Assembly: GCA_937859855.1 (NCBI GenBank)
Contig: CALMAR010000170.1
Location: forward strand, 1 to 28,368
Direction: 5' to 3'
DNA length: 28,368 bases
Source: an uncultured Kineosporia sp.
GTDB lineage: Bacteria; Actinomycetota; Actinomycetes; Actinomycetales; Kineosporiaceae
The stretch's first letter is position 1. Each line of letters begins with the position of its first letter. The translations under genes and the position numbers were made by a program. Positions 16,358 to 23,964 of the stretch are shown here, in pieces. The notes under the pieces were generated by a model. That model worked only from the letters and a program-made list of their open reading frames with translations. It was not told the DNA's origin and made no database searches.

Positions 16358-17287
16358 CTATCCCAGGGCCGCACTGAGCGCCTGCAGGTTCGAGGACATC
16401 CAGGTCAGGTAGTCTTTTCCCGCCGGGAGAGTCTCAGTGACCGGGACGACGCCGGCGCTATCCTTCTTCGCCTCAGCGAGAACCCTTTCCGTCTCGGGAC
16501 CTGCGGTTTGCTCGTTGTAAACCAGCACCTTGACCTTACCCTCCCGGAACAGGTTCAGTGTGTTGTTCAGCACAGCGGGAGACACATCTGTTCCTTCTTC
16601 AATGGCTTCGCTGAACTCACTTGGCGTCTTGTTCACCAAGCCGCTGGCCTCCAGCATGTACAGCGGAACAGGCTCCGTGATGGCCACTCCCGCACCGGGA
16701 TGCGCCTGCTTGATTCCGGCTTCCTGCTGCTCCAGGGCCCCCACCTTCTGCTTGAACGTGGCAGCGCCGGACTGAAGAGCAGCTGAGTCTGCGCCGGTGG
16801 AGGACAGCGCCTGGACGATGCTGTCGGCCAGCTTGGTCACGGTCGGAAAGTCGTACCAGACATGCTCATTGAGCTCCCCACCAGCCGGAGCCTTCTTACC
16901 AGAAAGATCAACAACGTTGATCACCTTGGCCGACTGATTTCCCGACTTGAGCATGGCGTCAACGAAATCGTCGTATCCACCGCCGTTCTCGATCACAAGA
17001 TTGGCCTTGGACAACGCCAGCTGAGTACTGCCATTCGCCTCATATGAATGAGGATCCTGATCGGGATCACTAACGATTGAAGTTATCTTGACAGAATCGC
17101 CGGCGATCTGGCGCACGATGTCACCATACACATTAGTGGACGCCACGACGGTCGTCTGACTGCCAGCCGAGGACGACGCCGACGAGGAACTGCCGGCCTT
17201 TGTGTCGTCACTGCTGCCACAGGCGGCGGTCAGCACAACGGCGCTGAGCCCCGCAGCCACCACCAGCGCGCGCGAGCTCCTGCTCAT
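16358..17287 (-). CDS. znuA: Metal-binding lipoprotein of the zinc ABC transporter
   Basis: 309 residues from ATG 17287, which has GGAAGGGG six bases upstream; TTG 17293 is too close to that site. A lipoprotein signal ends in LTAAC (C23), followed by a Ser-rich tether. The cluster A-I fold is supported by DPHSYE (H80), EHVWYD (H142), TEPVPLYMLEASG (E205) and TETLPAGKDYL (E285). The usual third His of ZnuA is replaced by Glu, giving an H/H/E/E ligand set that also occurs in manganese binders, and the His-rich loop of Gram-negative ZnuA is absent. The Zur gene in the same cluster favours zinc, but manganese remains possible. Confidence 0.9.
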   Translation of the reverse strand: MSRSSRALVVAAGLSAVVLTAACGSSDDTKAGSSSSASSSAGSQTTVVASTNVYGDIVRQIAGDSVKITSIVSDPDQDPHSYEANGSTQLALSKANLVIENGGGYDDFVDAMLKSGNQSAKVINVVDLSGKKAPAGGELNEHVWYDFPTVTKLADSIVQALSSTGADSAALQSGAATFKQKVGALEQQEAGIKQAHPGAGVAITEPVPLYMLEASGLVNKTPSEFSEAIEEGTDVSPAVLNNTLNLFREGKVKVLVYNEQTAGPETERVLAEAKKDSAGVVPVTETLPAGKDYLTWMSSNLQALSAALG

Positions 17288-17309
17288 CGACAACCCCTTC
17301 CGGCGGCCA

Positions 17310-17330
17310 TAATGAGAGTGCTACTCATTA
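17310..17330 (-). promoter_or_regulatory. Zur-box-like palindrome upstream of znuA
   Basis: TAATGAG-N7-CTCATTA is a perfect 7-bp inverted repeat, 23 bp upstream of the znuA ATG. Its 15-base core TGAGAGTGCTACTCA keeps the outer TGA/TCA of the actinobacterial Zur operator (TGAAAATGATTTTCA-like), matching it at about 10 of 15 positions. Its position fits repression of znuACB-zur. Confidence 0.7.
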
Positions 17331-17640
17331 GCTTTCCCTGCAAGGTACCATGCGCACGTTGCGAGGCAAGTCCCACGCCGGGACAGCTGGGGCTCGATGG
17401 CAGCCCTCCCTGATCTGCATGAGATCCGGCCACGTGTTTGATCCGCTCCTCGGGTTTAGCCTTGCTTTTTCTCAGCGCTCGAGCGCAGAGGTGGCACGCC
17501 AGACTGACATGATCATTGGCCTCCTTGGTTGCATAGAGGACCTTCAAGGAAACAAGACGCACTGCCTGCGCCTTCGCCCCCGGCCACCAGGGGTGCCGGA
17601 GGCGGTAGACAATCCAGTTAGGCGAACAGAGTATCACTGT
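17331..17640. other. Region between the two Zur-like boxes, no gene recognised
   Basis: Lower GC than its surroundings. Open frames of about 100 codons exist on both strands here, but their translations have no recognisable fold, are rich in Arg/Cys and lack good start sites. It could be a long znuA leader or decayed sequence. Confidence 0.4.
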
Positions 17641-17655
17641 TGAAAGTGATTCTCA
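17641..17655. promoter_or_regulatory. Second Zur-box-like site without an assigned target
   Basis: TGAAAGTGATTCTCA agrees with the actinobacterial Zur motif TGAAAATGATTTTCA at 13 of 15 positions, better than the znuA-proximal site. It lies 354 bp upstream of znuA and 167 bp before the small plus-strand gene at 17822. Confidence 0.55.
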
Positions 17656-17821
17656 ATATGATTACCCCAAAGCTACCCGGGCGGAACCTCATGCCAGCGA
17701 GAGCTGACACGTATGGGTGCAGACCGGCACTGCGGGCAGTCCTCCCGCCGCAGTCTGGGGATAGCACCGGGCCTGTGGATAACTTGGCCTCGGCTAGCCG
17801 ATCGCTGGCATCATCCGGGCG

Positions 17822-18067
17822 ATGAGCCAAAACATCCCGTTGTTTGGAGATCAGCACCCGGGCGCAGCGTCGTTGGCACCGCCGGCGCCACCACCGGGGC
17901 CGGTGCGGCCGGGCTGGGCGTTGCCCGCCGCCGTGACAAGCCTTGGACTGCTGGCATTGCTGGCGGCCCGCAACGAACTGGCTGCGGCCGTCGCTCACTC
18001 CCCCGCGTTCATGGTCGTTGGGCCGATGGTGGCCCAAATCGCGAGGCAGCTGTCAACAGCTGCATGA
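17822..18067 (+). CDS. Small hypothetical membrane protein
   Basis: 81 codons with G/C-rich third positions. A Pro-rich N-terminal third (APPAPPPGPVRPG) precedes one hydrophobic segment (LPAAVTSLGLLALLAARN) and an amphipathic tail. I do not recognise a family. There is no clear Shine-Dalgarno before ATG 17822. The second Zur-like box lies upstream on the same strand, so zinc control is conceivable but unsupported beyond position. It may equally be a chance frame. Confidence 0.4.
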   Translation: MSQNIPLFGDQHPGAASLAPPAPPPGPVRPGWALPAAVTSLGLLALLAARNELAAAVAHSPAFMVVGPMVAQIARQLSTAA

Positions 18068-18111
18068 GTTTTCCCAGCGATCCCACCTATCTAGCTGCTT
18101 ATCACTGGAGT

Positions 18112-18139
18112 TACCAGTAGCCGCTCCTAACGTTAAGAG
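18112..18139 (+). repeat. Imperfect 28-bp direct repeat, left copy flanking the MFS gene
   Basis: TACCAGTAGCCGCTCCTAAC and the following GTTAAGAG match the copy at 19766-19793 at 23 of 28 positions in the same orientation. The two copies bracket the MFS gene about 1.65 kb apart. Confidence 0.5.
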
Positions 18140-19473
18140 GCCCTATTCCGGATCTGAGATAGGGCCGGCCCAGATCCCCCGCCACCTGGTAGGCGGTCGA
18201 TGGTGGGGCCAGACTGTGGCCGGGGCCGTACGGCGGCAGCGCACACCGCGGCCATGGCCAGCAGTACTACGACCACCCAGAGAGCCCGCAGAAGGCCGAC
18301 ATGATCAGCCAGAATGCCAATGGTGGGTGGTCCCGCGAGATTGGCGGCGTACCCGATGGTGGCAACCACACTGACCTGGGCCGCACGGTTCGGCCCGCTT
18401 TCAGCCGCCGCGGACATGCCCAGCGGGAAACCCATCGATACCCCGGCGGCCCAGAGCAGGACACCTACCCCAGTGAGCCACCAAGCCTGAGTGACGATGA
18501 ACAGGGTGACGCCGGTCATACCGGCAACCGAAGTCCAGCGCACAGTGGCGACCCGGCCAAAACGGTCGGCCAAGGGGCCGCCCAGCAAACGCGCCGTCGT
18601 TTCTCCAATGGCGAAGAGCATGAAGAAAGCCGCGGAAACGGCCTCGCTGTGATGGTGCTCGGTGCGAGCGGCGAGGGTTAACCAGGTATTCGCTGACCCT
18701 TCCCCGAGCTCAGCGCCAAGCATCACCAGGCCAATCAGGAGCAGCCTCCAACTGATCCACGTTCGCGCGGCTTGGCGCACGTGCTCCCGGAAATACGTCC
18801 GCTGGGTTACCGCGTCTGGTTGCTGAGCAACGCTCCCGGCGGGTTCGCCCATCCCGCCCAAATCCGAAGTGACGCCGGAGCTCGGCCGAGCGCGAATTGA
18901 CGCCTGATGAGCCGGGATCCCGGCGACGACGTAGGTGGCAGCGGCGAGGAGAGTAACGCCCTCACCGCCGAACTGCCAGGTCACGCTCACACCGGCAGCA
19001 GCGCTAATCGCTCCCAGGCCTGCGCCGAGAATCGCACCCGCGGACCAGCAGGCGTGAAATAAGGGCATGACCGTCTTCTGAAGCGACTGCTCCACCGCGG
19101 CGCCCTCAACATTGATCAGCACGTCCAGAACGCCGATTCCGGCGCCGACCGCGAGCAGACCGGCCACGGTCGCTGCAAGCGAATGCCCGGTATCAGAGCC
19201 GACCCCGACCGTGCCAAGGCCAGCTGCGATGACGACCAGCGATCCGCCGATTCCGCGGCGGGCACCCAACCGGGAATGGATCCGGGCCGCCACAGTCAGC
19301 CCGGTCAGCGCACCCACGGTCAAGGCCATGAGCGCCGTCCCAATGACAGCCTTACTGACTGCTAAAGAGGCTTGGATGCTCGGCAACCGTGAACCGAACG
19401 CTGCAATGACTACCCCGCCCAAGGCGAACGCAACGGCGACCGAATTCCTCTGACGCAAGAGCCGGCGTCGCAT
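18133..19473 (-). CDS. MFS transporter
   Basis: About 446 residues with twelve predicted membrane segments. The N-terminal half has the first-helix exit GSRLPSIQASLAVSK and the loop ARIHSRLGARRGIG (a motif-A-like segment). A long charged central loop (residues about 195-240) is followed by the second half with GGPLADRFGRVATVRW, a second motif A. This is a typical MFS exporter or permease related to the FucP/YbjJ-type protein at the left of the window; the substrate is unknown. The start is uncertain: ATG 19473 is preceded directly by GTG, and TTG 19497 is in frame. It is flanked by imperfect direct repeats and its 3' end forms a hairpin. Confidence 0.87.
   Translation of the reverse strand: MRRRLLRQRNSVAVAFALGGVVIAAFGSRLPSIQASLAVSKAVIGTALMALTVGALTGLTVAARIHSRLGARRGIGGSLVVIAAGLGTVGVGSDTGHSLAATVAGLLAVGAGIGVLDVLINVEGAAVEQSLQKTVMPLFHACWSAGAILGAGLGAISAAAGVSVTWQFGGEGVTLLAAATYVVAGIPAHQASIRARPSSGVTSDLGGMGEPAGSVAQQPDAVTQRTYFREHVRQAARTWISWRLLLIGLVMLGAELGEGSANTWLTLAARTEHHHSEAVSAAFFMLFAIGETTARLLGGPLADRFGRVATVRWTSVAGMTGVTLFIVTQAWWLTGVGVLLWAAGVSMGFPLGMSAAAESGPNRAAQVSVVATIGYAANLAGPPTIGILADHVGLLRALWVVVVLLAMAAVCAAAVRPRPQSGPTIDRLPGGGGSGPALSQIRNRAS
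18139..18166 (-). terminator. Hairpin at the end of the MFS gene
   Basis: GGCCCTAT and ATAGGGCC form a perfect 8-bp stem with a 12-base loop, overlapping the last codons of the minus-strand MFS gene just before its stop. No long U-run follows on the minus strand (TCTTAACG), so strength is uncertain. Confidence 0.4.
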
Positions 19474-19765
19474 CACCAGGGACGGCGCTCCGGTCAACTC
19501 ATCGGTTCCCAGAGCCTTCTCATCTCGCCATCGCTCCCCGCTTCACCCTGAATCCGGCTACCAACACCAGATTCTCCGAACCCCTCCTCGCATGGAAGGG
19601 ACTGAGGTCTGACAAGCTACGCGGAGTGCGCAAGGCCCCGTGCGCGGGCGTGGGCGCCCTGCCCTGGCCAAGCCGACCCAGCTAGACCACCACCGACCGT
19701 CGCTTCGCTTATTGCGGACGAGGGTGGTCACGACGACGGAGCGGCTCAACGGTCACCACGCGGGT

Positions 19766-19793
19766 CACCAGCAGCCGCTGCCAACGTGAAGAG
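19766..19793 (+). repeat. Imperfect 28-bp direct repeat, right copy flanking the MFS gene
   Basis: CACCAGCAGCCGCTGCCAAC and the following GTGAAGAG pair with 18112-18139 as described there. The copy lies in the gene-free stretch 19498-20233, which otherwise holds only the remnant at 19905-20042 and a short dispersed repeat. Confidence 0.5.
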
Positions 19794-19802
19794 CTCCGCC
19801 AC

Positions 19803-19838
19803 GGGTCGGGAGCAGGGCCTCTGATGTGCACTTTCGTT
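19803..19838 (+). repeat. Dispersed 36-bp repeat, copy 1
   Basis: It matches 23928-23963 at 29 of 36 positions, including GGCCTCTGA and TGCACTT. The second copy is the terminator region next to the tRNA-fMet fragment, so this copy may be a remnant of a related element end. Confidence 0.45.
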
Positions 19839-19904
19839 GTGGCAGGGCCGAAGTTCGCCTTGGCGCTTCAGCGCATCAGCTGAGACTCCGAGGAGCCGAT
19901 GAAA

Positions 19905-20042
19905 TCACCGGCACTCCCCGACCTGGAACGTGGCCACACTCCGCGCCACCGGTATCGCCAGCCGCGCCCCCTGCGCCCAGTCCGGTCGCCGCGGCCGGTA
20001 TTCGGCCTCGTCCCTGAAGTGCTGCAGCCAGTCCACGTCGGA
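19905..20042 (-). pseudogene. Possible remnant of a ferritin-like/helical protein
   Basis: On the minus strand the frame reads DWLQHFRDEAEYRPRRPDW, then RLAIPVARSVATFQVGE, before a stop. This recalls the N-terminal part of small actinobacterial ferritin-like helical proteins (a DWLxHFR start and a helix ending FQVGE). No start codon or downstream domain is present in frame, and the sequence beyond the stop resumes in another frame. Identification is tentative. Confidence 0.3.
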
Positions 20043-20233
20043 CCCCTCCGCCGGTCGGTACGGCGCAGGCCCGCAACCGGGCCCGGCAAGATGCCGCTGA
20101 GGGTGGCTGCCAATACTTCGAGGCCTTTGCCGGGGCCAGCAGCGCAGTAGGGCAGATCGGCGCCCATGCGGCTGACACGGCCGGTCAAGACCGGCGTGAA
20201 GCCGGGCTTTTCGTTGCGCGGATGCTCGCTGGC

Positions 20234-20506
20234 TCAGTGGGTTGTGCGGCGGCGCATGCTGGTCCCGGTGAAGGCGGCCACGCCAGCGGCGGCAAGGACA
20301 ACCTGAATGACAAGCTTGATCCAGTCGATGCCGTTGGTGTCGCCCACGCCCAAGGCGTTGGCGATGAAGGTGCCAACCAGAGCAGCGACGATGCCGATGA
20401 CAATGGTCACGAGGATGGAGATGTGCTGCGTGCCTGGAACAACCAGGCGTCCCAATGCGCCGATGATGGCACCGACAACGATGGCGGAAATGACAGCGGA
20501 AATCAT
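20234..20506 (-). CDS. GlsB/YeaQ/YmgE family stress-response membrane protein
   Basis: 90 residues, three membrane segments. The Gly-rich pattern IVVGAIIGALGRLVVPG, then ILVTIVIGIVAALVGTFIANALG, is the transglycosylase-associated (GlsB/YeaQ/YmgE) family, and the length is normal. These small inner-membrane proteins accumulate under acid, osmotic or general stress; the molecular role is not established. AGAGG lies five bases before ATG 20506. It is the last member of a minus-strand cluster of stress-type membrane proteins, 141 bp after its neighbour. Confidence 0.9.
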   Translation of the reverse strand: MISAVISAIVVGAIIGALGRLVVPGTQHISILVTIVIGIVAALVGTFIANALGVGDTNGIDWIKLVIQVVLAAAGVAAFTGTSMRRRTTH

Positions 20507-20647
20507 TGTGTCCTCTTTGTATTCAAGGGCCGAGATGGCCTGGAAGGGTCAGTACTAGCGTGGATCAAGCCCTACGTCGCGCTTCACGTGGATACACACG
20601 ACGCAAGACTCGATCTCCATTCGGCGAAGGGCCGGGCCCGGATCGGC

Positions 20648-21214
20648 CTAAGTACGGCTAGCTCCGGCCTTTGATCTTCTTGCGAAGCCGCTGAGGATGG
20701 AGGCGGGGCGCTGCTGCTCACCTTGCTGGGCGCCCATGGCCACGATGGCGGCAGTGAGCGCGGGGGTGGCCCATTGCAGTATGCGGAGCTGCTGCTGGGC
20801 AGTGGCGACGTCATCTGGGGTCAGGGCGGAAGGTTCGGTGGCCGCCTCGGTGTAGGCATCTCCTGCCTTGGCAATCTTTGCGCCGAGGACGCCGCTGTAG
20901 GCGGTCGTAGCCATCGCAGCTGCGGTGAGAGCCGTTTTGATAACCGTGTTGGCTGTGACGCCGCTCTGCCCGCGGACCCGATCCCTGTTGGCCAGCACCA
21001 GGCCGACGCCGCCGATCAGGTGCGCACCGATCGCGGCAACGTTGACCGGTGTCCAGCGGGCCCACCCATCGGCTGCGATCTTGGCTCGTTCGCCCTTGTC
21101 GTCGATGTCGGAGGCGGCGCCGTTGAGGCCGACAGCTCCCATAAGGGAACCGCCGAGCCAGATTGCCGCGCCGATGTCGTGCATGGATCGGATGGTTGTG
21201 TTGCGTGTGCTCAC
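20648..21214 (-). CDS. Hypothetical membrane protein of the stress cluster
   Basis: 188 residues from GTG 21214, with GAGGAG six bases upstream. Four hydrophobic segments are visible: near residues 14-34 (IGAAIWLGGSLMGAVGLNG), 55-75 (VAAIGAHLIGGVGLVLA), 90-115 (TALTAAAMATTAYSGVLGAKIA) and 150-165. It resembles conserved actinobacterial membrane proteins of unknown function often found next to YeaQ-like and DUF2382 genes. The C-terminus is basic and cytosolic. No catalytic motif is visible. Confidence 0.8.
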   Translation of the reverse strand: MSTRNTTIRSMHDIGAAIWLGGSLMGAVGLNGAASDIDDKGERAKIAADGWARWTPVNVAAIGAHLIGGVGLVLANRDRVRGQSGVTANTVIKTALTAAAMATTAYSGVLGAKIAKAGDAYTEAATEPSALTPDDVATAQQQLRILQWATPALTAAIVAMGAQQGEQQRPASILSGFARRSKAGASRT

Positions 21215-21261
21215 TTAAGTCTCCTCATGTTCGTCGCTTCAGGTCAGAAGAAGGCGCCGGA

Positions 21262-21768
21262 TCAGCTGGCCTTGGGTACTTCCACCTTCGCGGGGAGGTT
21301 GTCCCGCAGTTTCTGGACCTGCTTGTCCAGCCGGTTCACGGCGGCGTCGTTGTTCAGGAAAGTGGTGATGCCGATGGCTGCCGTCGCGGCGAGCAGGATC
21401 GCGATGACCGACAGCGCTAGACCGCCGATGGCGACGCCTTTGCCGGTAACACCGACCCGCTTGGCCATTTTCATGCCGACGATGCCCAGGATGATGCCGA
21501 TAATGGCCAGAATGATCGCTAGGGGCGCGAGCAGGACTGTCAGCACCGAGAGCAGCGCTGAGAGTCCGAAGACGAGCGAGAACACTGCGGCGGCACTTGT
21601 TTTGGCTGGCTTGACGATTGTGCGGTGCTCGTCGAGACGATCACGGGCCGAATTGTGCGACTCGTTGTGCGGCACGTTCAGGCGTGAACTCCCGGTAGTC
21701 TCGTCTCCGGGCGTCAAGTCGACGTTCTGCTTGCTTGTACCAGTGGCGCCAATGTCGTTGCGAGCCAT
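21262..21768 (-). CDS. DUF4190-like small membrane protein
   Basis: 168 residues from ATG 21768 (GAAGG seven bases upstream). A hydrophilic 55-residue N-terminus is followed by two or three closely spaced Ile/Leu/Gly-rich helices (FSLVFGLSALLSVLTVLLAPLAIILAIIGIILGIVG, then GVAIGGLALSVIAILLAATAAIGI) and an outer coiled-coil-like tail (LDKQVQKLRDNL). The helical pair around GxxGMKMAKR with a GKGVAIGG turn is typical of DUF4190 proteins. Role unknown; context suggests envelope stress. Confidence 0.8.
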   Translation of the reverse strand: MARNDIGATGTSKQNVDLTPGDETTGSSRLNVPHNESHNSARDRLDEHRTIVKPAKTSAAAVFSLVFGLSALLSVLTVLLAPLAIILAIIGIILGIVGMKMAKRVGVTGKGVAIGGLALSVIAILLAATAAIGITTFLNNDAAVNRLDKQVQKLRDNLPAKVEVPKAS

Positions 21769-21852
21769 ATCAATACCTTCGTTCGTAATTCAGATGGTTG
21801 ACGGATTGGACCGTGCGCAGAGCATCGTGAGGGAACGGCTGCTCTAACCGAA

Positions 21853-22053
21853 TTACGCTCCTGCTGTGGTCTCGCGCTCGGGCAGCAATGTTTGATGCGG
21901 CAATGTCTGGAGGCGGTTGCGCCGTGATGAAGACTGGTCGTGGACGGCCATAAGATGTTCGGCCTCGGCTGCGCCGAAGGGGCCGCCCCTCAGGTCGCAT
22001 CTTTCGCAGATCAAGACCGCGATATCACCGCTGCCATTGTGCCTGGTGCCCAT
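21853..22053 (-). CDS. Possible small C2H2-type zinc-finger protein
   Basis: 66 codons from ATG 22053 with GAGG five bases upstream. The central segment ICERCDLRGGPFGAAEAEHLMAVHD provides C-x2-C and H-x4-H, a plausible zinc site resembling small uncharacterised actinobacterial proteins with a CxxC...HLxxVHD pattern. It lies between two stress-cluster genes on the same strand. The C-terminal third has no recognisable feature, so the gene call is moderate. Confidence 0.5.
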   Translation of the reverse strand: MGTRHNGSGDIAVLICERCDLRGGPFGAAEAEHLMAVHDQSSSRRNRLQTLPHQTLLPERETTAGA

Positions 22054-22123
22054 GAAGGCCTCGTCTGCGACTCAGGGTGTGGCAAGAACCCATTTGCTTA
22101 GACTCAGGATCGGCGTGAGATCA

Positions 22124-22160
22124 CGTGGTCCCGCCGGACGTCTTCACGGCGGGAACCACG
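22124..22160 (-). terminator. Strong hairpin terminator after the PRC/DUF2382 gene
   Basis: CGTGGTCCCGCCG (22124-22136) pairs with CGGCGGGAACCACG (22147-22160): 13 base pairs with one bulged base and a 10-base loop, 12 bp beyond the stop of the minus-strand gene. No U-run, as is common for actinobacterial terminators. Confidence 0.75.
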
Positions 22161-22172
22161 AGGTCTTGCTGG

Positions 22173-22952
22173 TTACTTCCGGCGTGCTGCGGTGCCGGGC
22201 AGATCGGAGTCGTCGTACTCGATCTGCTCCTTGGCGACCTGCTCGTTGACCTGCTGGTCCTCGGTGATGGTCTGCTTGTCGAGCTTGACCCGCTCCACCG
22301 GCACAGTTTCCTTGCTCACCACGACGCGCTCCTCGGTGAGGGTCACTTCGTGTTCTTCGGACGACAGATCTGCCCCGGCCAAAGCCTGATCCCGGTTCGC
22401 ATCGGTAATGGGCTCGCGTTCCAGGCGGACCTCTTCACGACTGACCGGAACGGTCTGCGTGACATTCTCGGTCACCACGTACTTGCGCAGCTTGGCCTTG
22501 CCCGTCTGCACGCTCTCCTTACCGACGTGCAACTGCTCCTCCGAGCGGGTCATCGCCTGATCGGTCTCTGGTCCGGACGTGTCCTGGCCAACCACAGTGT
22601 CCTGGCCCACGAAGCCGTTAGTGTTTTCGGTGTACTGCAGGCCGTAGTAGTTATACAGCTCAGCTTCCTGGTCCGGAGACAGGTGCCCGTCCGAATCAGC
22701 AACGCGGGGAGCGTCTTTCACCTTGTCCTGGGAGTAGGGGACACGGATCTCATCGTCAGTGACGTTGCCCTCGGCCAGCGGAACGAATGATTCGCTGCCA
22801 CCGAACAGGCCGGTCTTGACCGTGACCCACTCCGGCTGCCCGGTCTCGTCGTCCAAAAAGACCTGGCCAATCTTGCCGATCTTGTCACCACTGGCGCCGA
22901 CGACGGTTCCACCGGTGTTCAAGAGTGTCTGTACTTGGTCTGTGTTGATCAT
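22173..22952 (-). CDS. PRC-barrel and DUF2382 domain protein
   Basis: 259 residues from ATG 22952, with AGGAAG seven bases upstream. The N-terminal PRC-barrel (about 1-80) has GDKIGKIGQVFLDDETGQPEWVTVKTG and FVPL. An acidic linker leads to DUF2382 (about 140-245), recognisable from RSEEQLHVGKE, the repeat-like KLRKYVVTENVTQTVPVSREEVRLEREP and VSKETVPVERVKL. These proteins are common in actinobacteria, deinococci and cyanobacteria and are associated with desiccation, oxidative and osmotic stress; no enzymatic role is known. It is the first gene of the minus-strand stress cluster but has its own strong terminator. Confidence 0.92.
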   Translation of the reverse strand: MINTDQVQTLLNTGGTVVGASGDKIGKIGQVFLDDETGQPEWVTVKTGLFGGSESFVPLAEGNVTDDEIRVPYSQDKVKDAPRVADSDGHLSPDQEAELYNYYGLQYTENTNGFVGQDTVVGQDTSGPETDQAMTRSEEQLHVGKESVQTGKAKLRKYVVTENVTQTVPVSREEVRLEREPITDANRDQALAGADLSSEEHEVTLTEERVVVSKETVPVERVKLDKQTITEDQQVNEQVAKEQIEYDDSDLPGTAARRK

Positions 22953-23414
22953 GTTACTACTTCCTATTGAGTGCAGAGCTACCGGCTCCACATCGGTGCT
23001 GAGGCGCTGGACAATCGATGGGCGGATCGAGTCAGCGCGCAACTCTCACGGAACCACCATTAAGTCGGTAGCTGTGGCGAGTGAGGTCGCATCTACTACC
23101 GAGACTTGTTGCTCGGGGACCTGCCGGACAAGACGGGGTGGCACACGACGCACCACCAGGTCCGGGGCAGCACAACCGATTGGCCTTACGTAATGAGTGC
23201 ACCACGCATGCATAGATGGGGCAACTCGTGGTGACGCCAGCTTCGTGCGACAGAAACCAAGGATCTTGGGTTTGTTCGCGTCCGGTACAAAGTTTCGTGA
23301 GCCAAGGCGACCTCTGACATTCAGGGACGAGGGCCTCGCCAACGAACTAGCCCAAGGGTTGCTGTTCAGTACGGCAGGCGCGCACAGCTGACTACGGCTT
23401 GGACCACTCCTGGT
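22953..23414. other. Gene-free stretch upstream of the PRC/DUF2382 gene
   Basis: About 460 bp in which no coding frame, RNA gene or clear promoter could be supported. Minus-strand frames of about 150 codons exist but have random composition. GC falls slightly relative to the genes on the left. Confidence 0.4.
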
Positions 23415-23636
23415 TTGATCGACGCACCGCCTGTCGATCGGCGCGATGGCCGCCGAACTCGCCGCTACGCACACGACGTCTCTCTCAACCCGATCGACGA
23501 CGCCCAACGCCGTAACGTCGCGTTCCTCGAACGCTTCATGAACGTCGTGGAGCCTGTCGTGCAGGTGTTGGCACGGGCCCAGGCCGCGCTGTACGAGGAC
23601 CGGCAGCTCACCATCGCCACGGCCGGACCAGGGTGA
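23415..23636 (+). CDS. Short hypothetical frame, possibly a remnant
   Basis: 73 codons with a plausible helical segment DDAQRRNVAFLERFMNVVEPVVQVLARAQAAL. No family recognised and no ribosome binding site. It may be the end of a lost gene of the decayed accessory region. Low confidence. Confidence 0.25.
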   Translation: MIDAPPVDRRDGRRTRRYAHDVSLNPIDDAQRRNVAFLERFMNVVEPVVQVLARAQAALYEDRQLTIATAGPG

Positions 23637-23909
23637 GCTTTGAGCCCGCTCTCGACCGACTTGGCATCCATTAAATGTCCGCCGTGATCGTCACCCGCGA
23701 GGACGTCGACCATGGCAAGCCCAGTCCGCCTAGCGATGACAACGATTGTTCGGCAGCGGATCAGCCGAGCACGAACTGACCCCTGCCGACCGCCCAATCG
23801 CGTTGTATGCGAGTAAGGCCTTGAGTACACCCGCGACCGCGGATCAGAGCGATCGAAGGTTGCGCCGCAGCCCTGGCTACAAAGCTGGCTACAGACACTC
23901 CGCTGCAAA

Positions 23910-23951
23910 GGTCAGAGACCCCGCCCCGGGTTGGGGACAAGGCCTCTGACC
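23910..23951 (-). terminator. Terminator hairpin beside the tRNA-fMet fragment
   Basis: GGTCAGAGACC (23910-23920) pairs with GGCCTCTGACC (23941-23951) at 10 of 11 positions, with an inner CCCC/GGGG possibility. Read on the minus strand it lies 14 bp after the tRNA 3' end and is followed by CTTTGC, so it is probably the native tRNA terminator. Confidence 0.6.
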
Positions 23952-23963
23952 TGCACTTCCGTT
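23928..23963 (+). repeat. Dispersed 36-bp repeat, copy 2
   Basis: Partner of 19803-19838 (29 of 36 positions identical). It overlaps the right arm of the terminator and stops two bases short of the tRNA fragment. Confidence 0.45.
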
Positions 23964-23964
23964 C

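Noticed and set aside
17284..17637. 117-codon minus-strand frame between the Zur-like boxes
   Set aside because: It overlaps the znuA start and operator, has no family resemblance, and its composition is like random translation.
17774..17782. Perfect DnaA-box-like TGTGGATAA
   Set aside because: A single isolated copy without neighbouring boxes, an AT-rich unwinding region or replication genes; chance occurrence is likely.
23046..23507. 153-codon minus-strand frame
   Set aside because: Ser/Arg/Pro-rich with no domain, no ribosome binding site and GTG/TTG-dependent start; more like a chance frame in decayed DNA.
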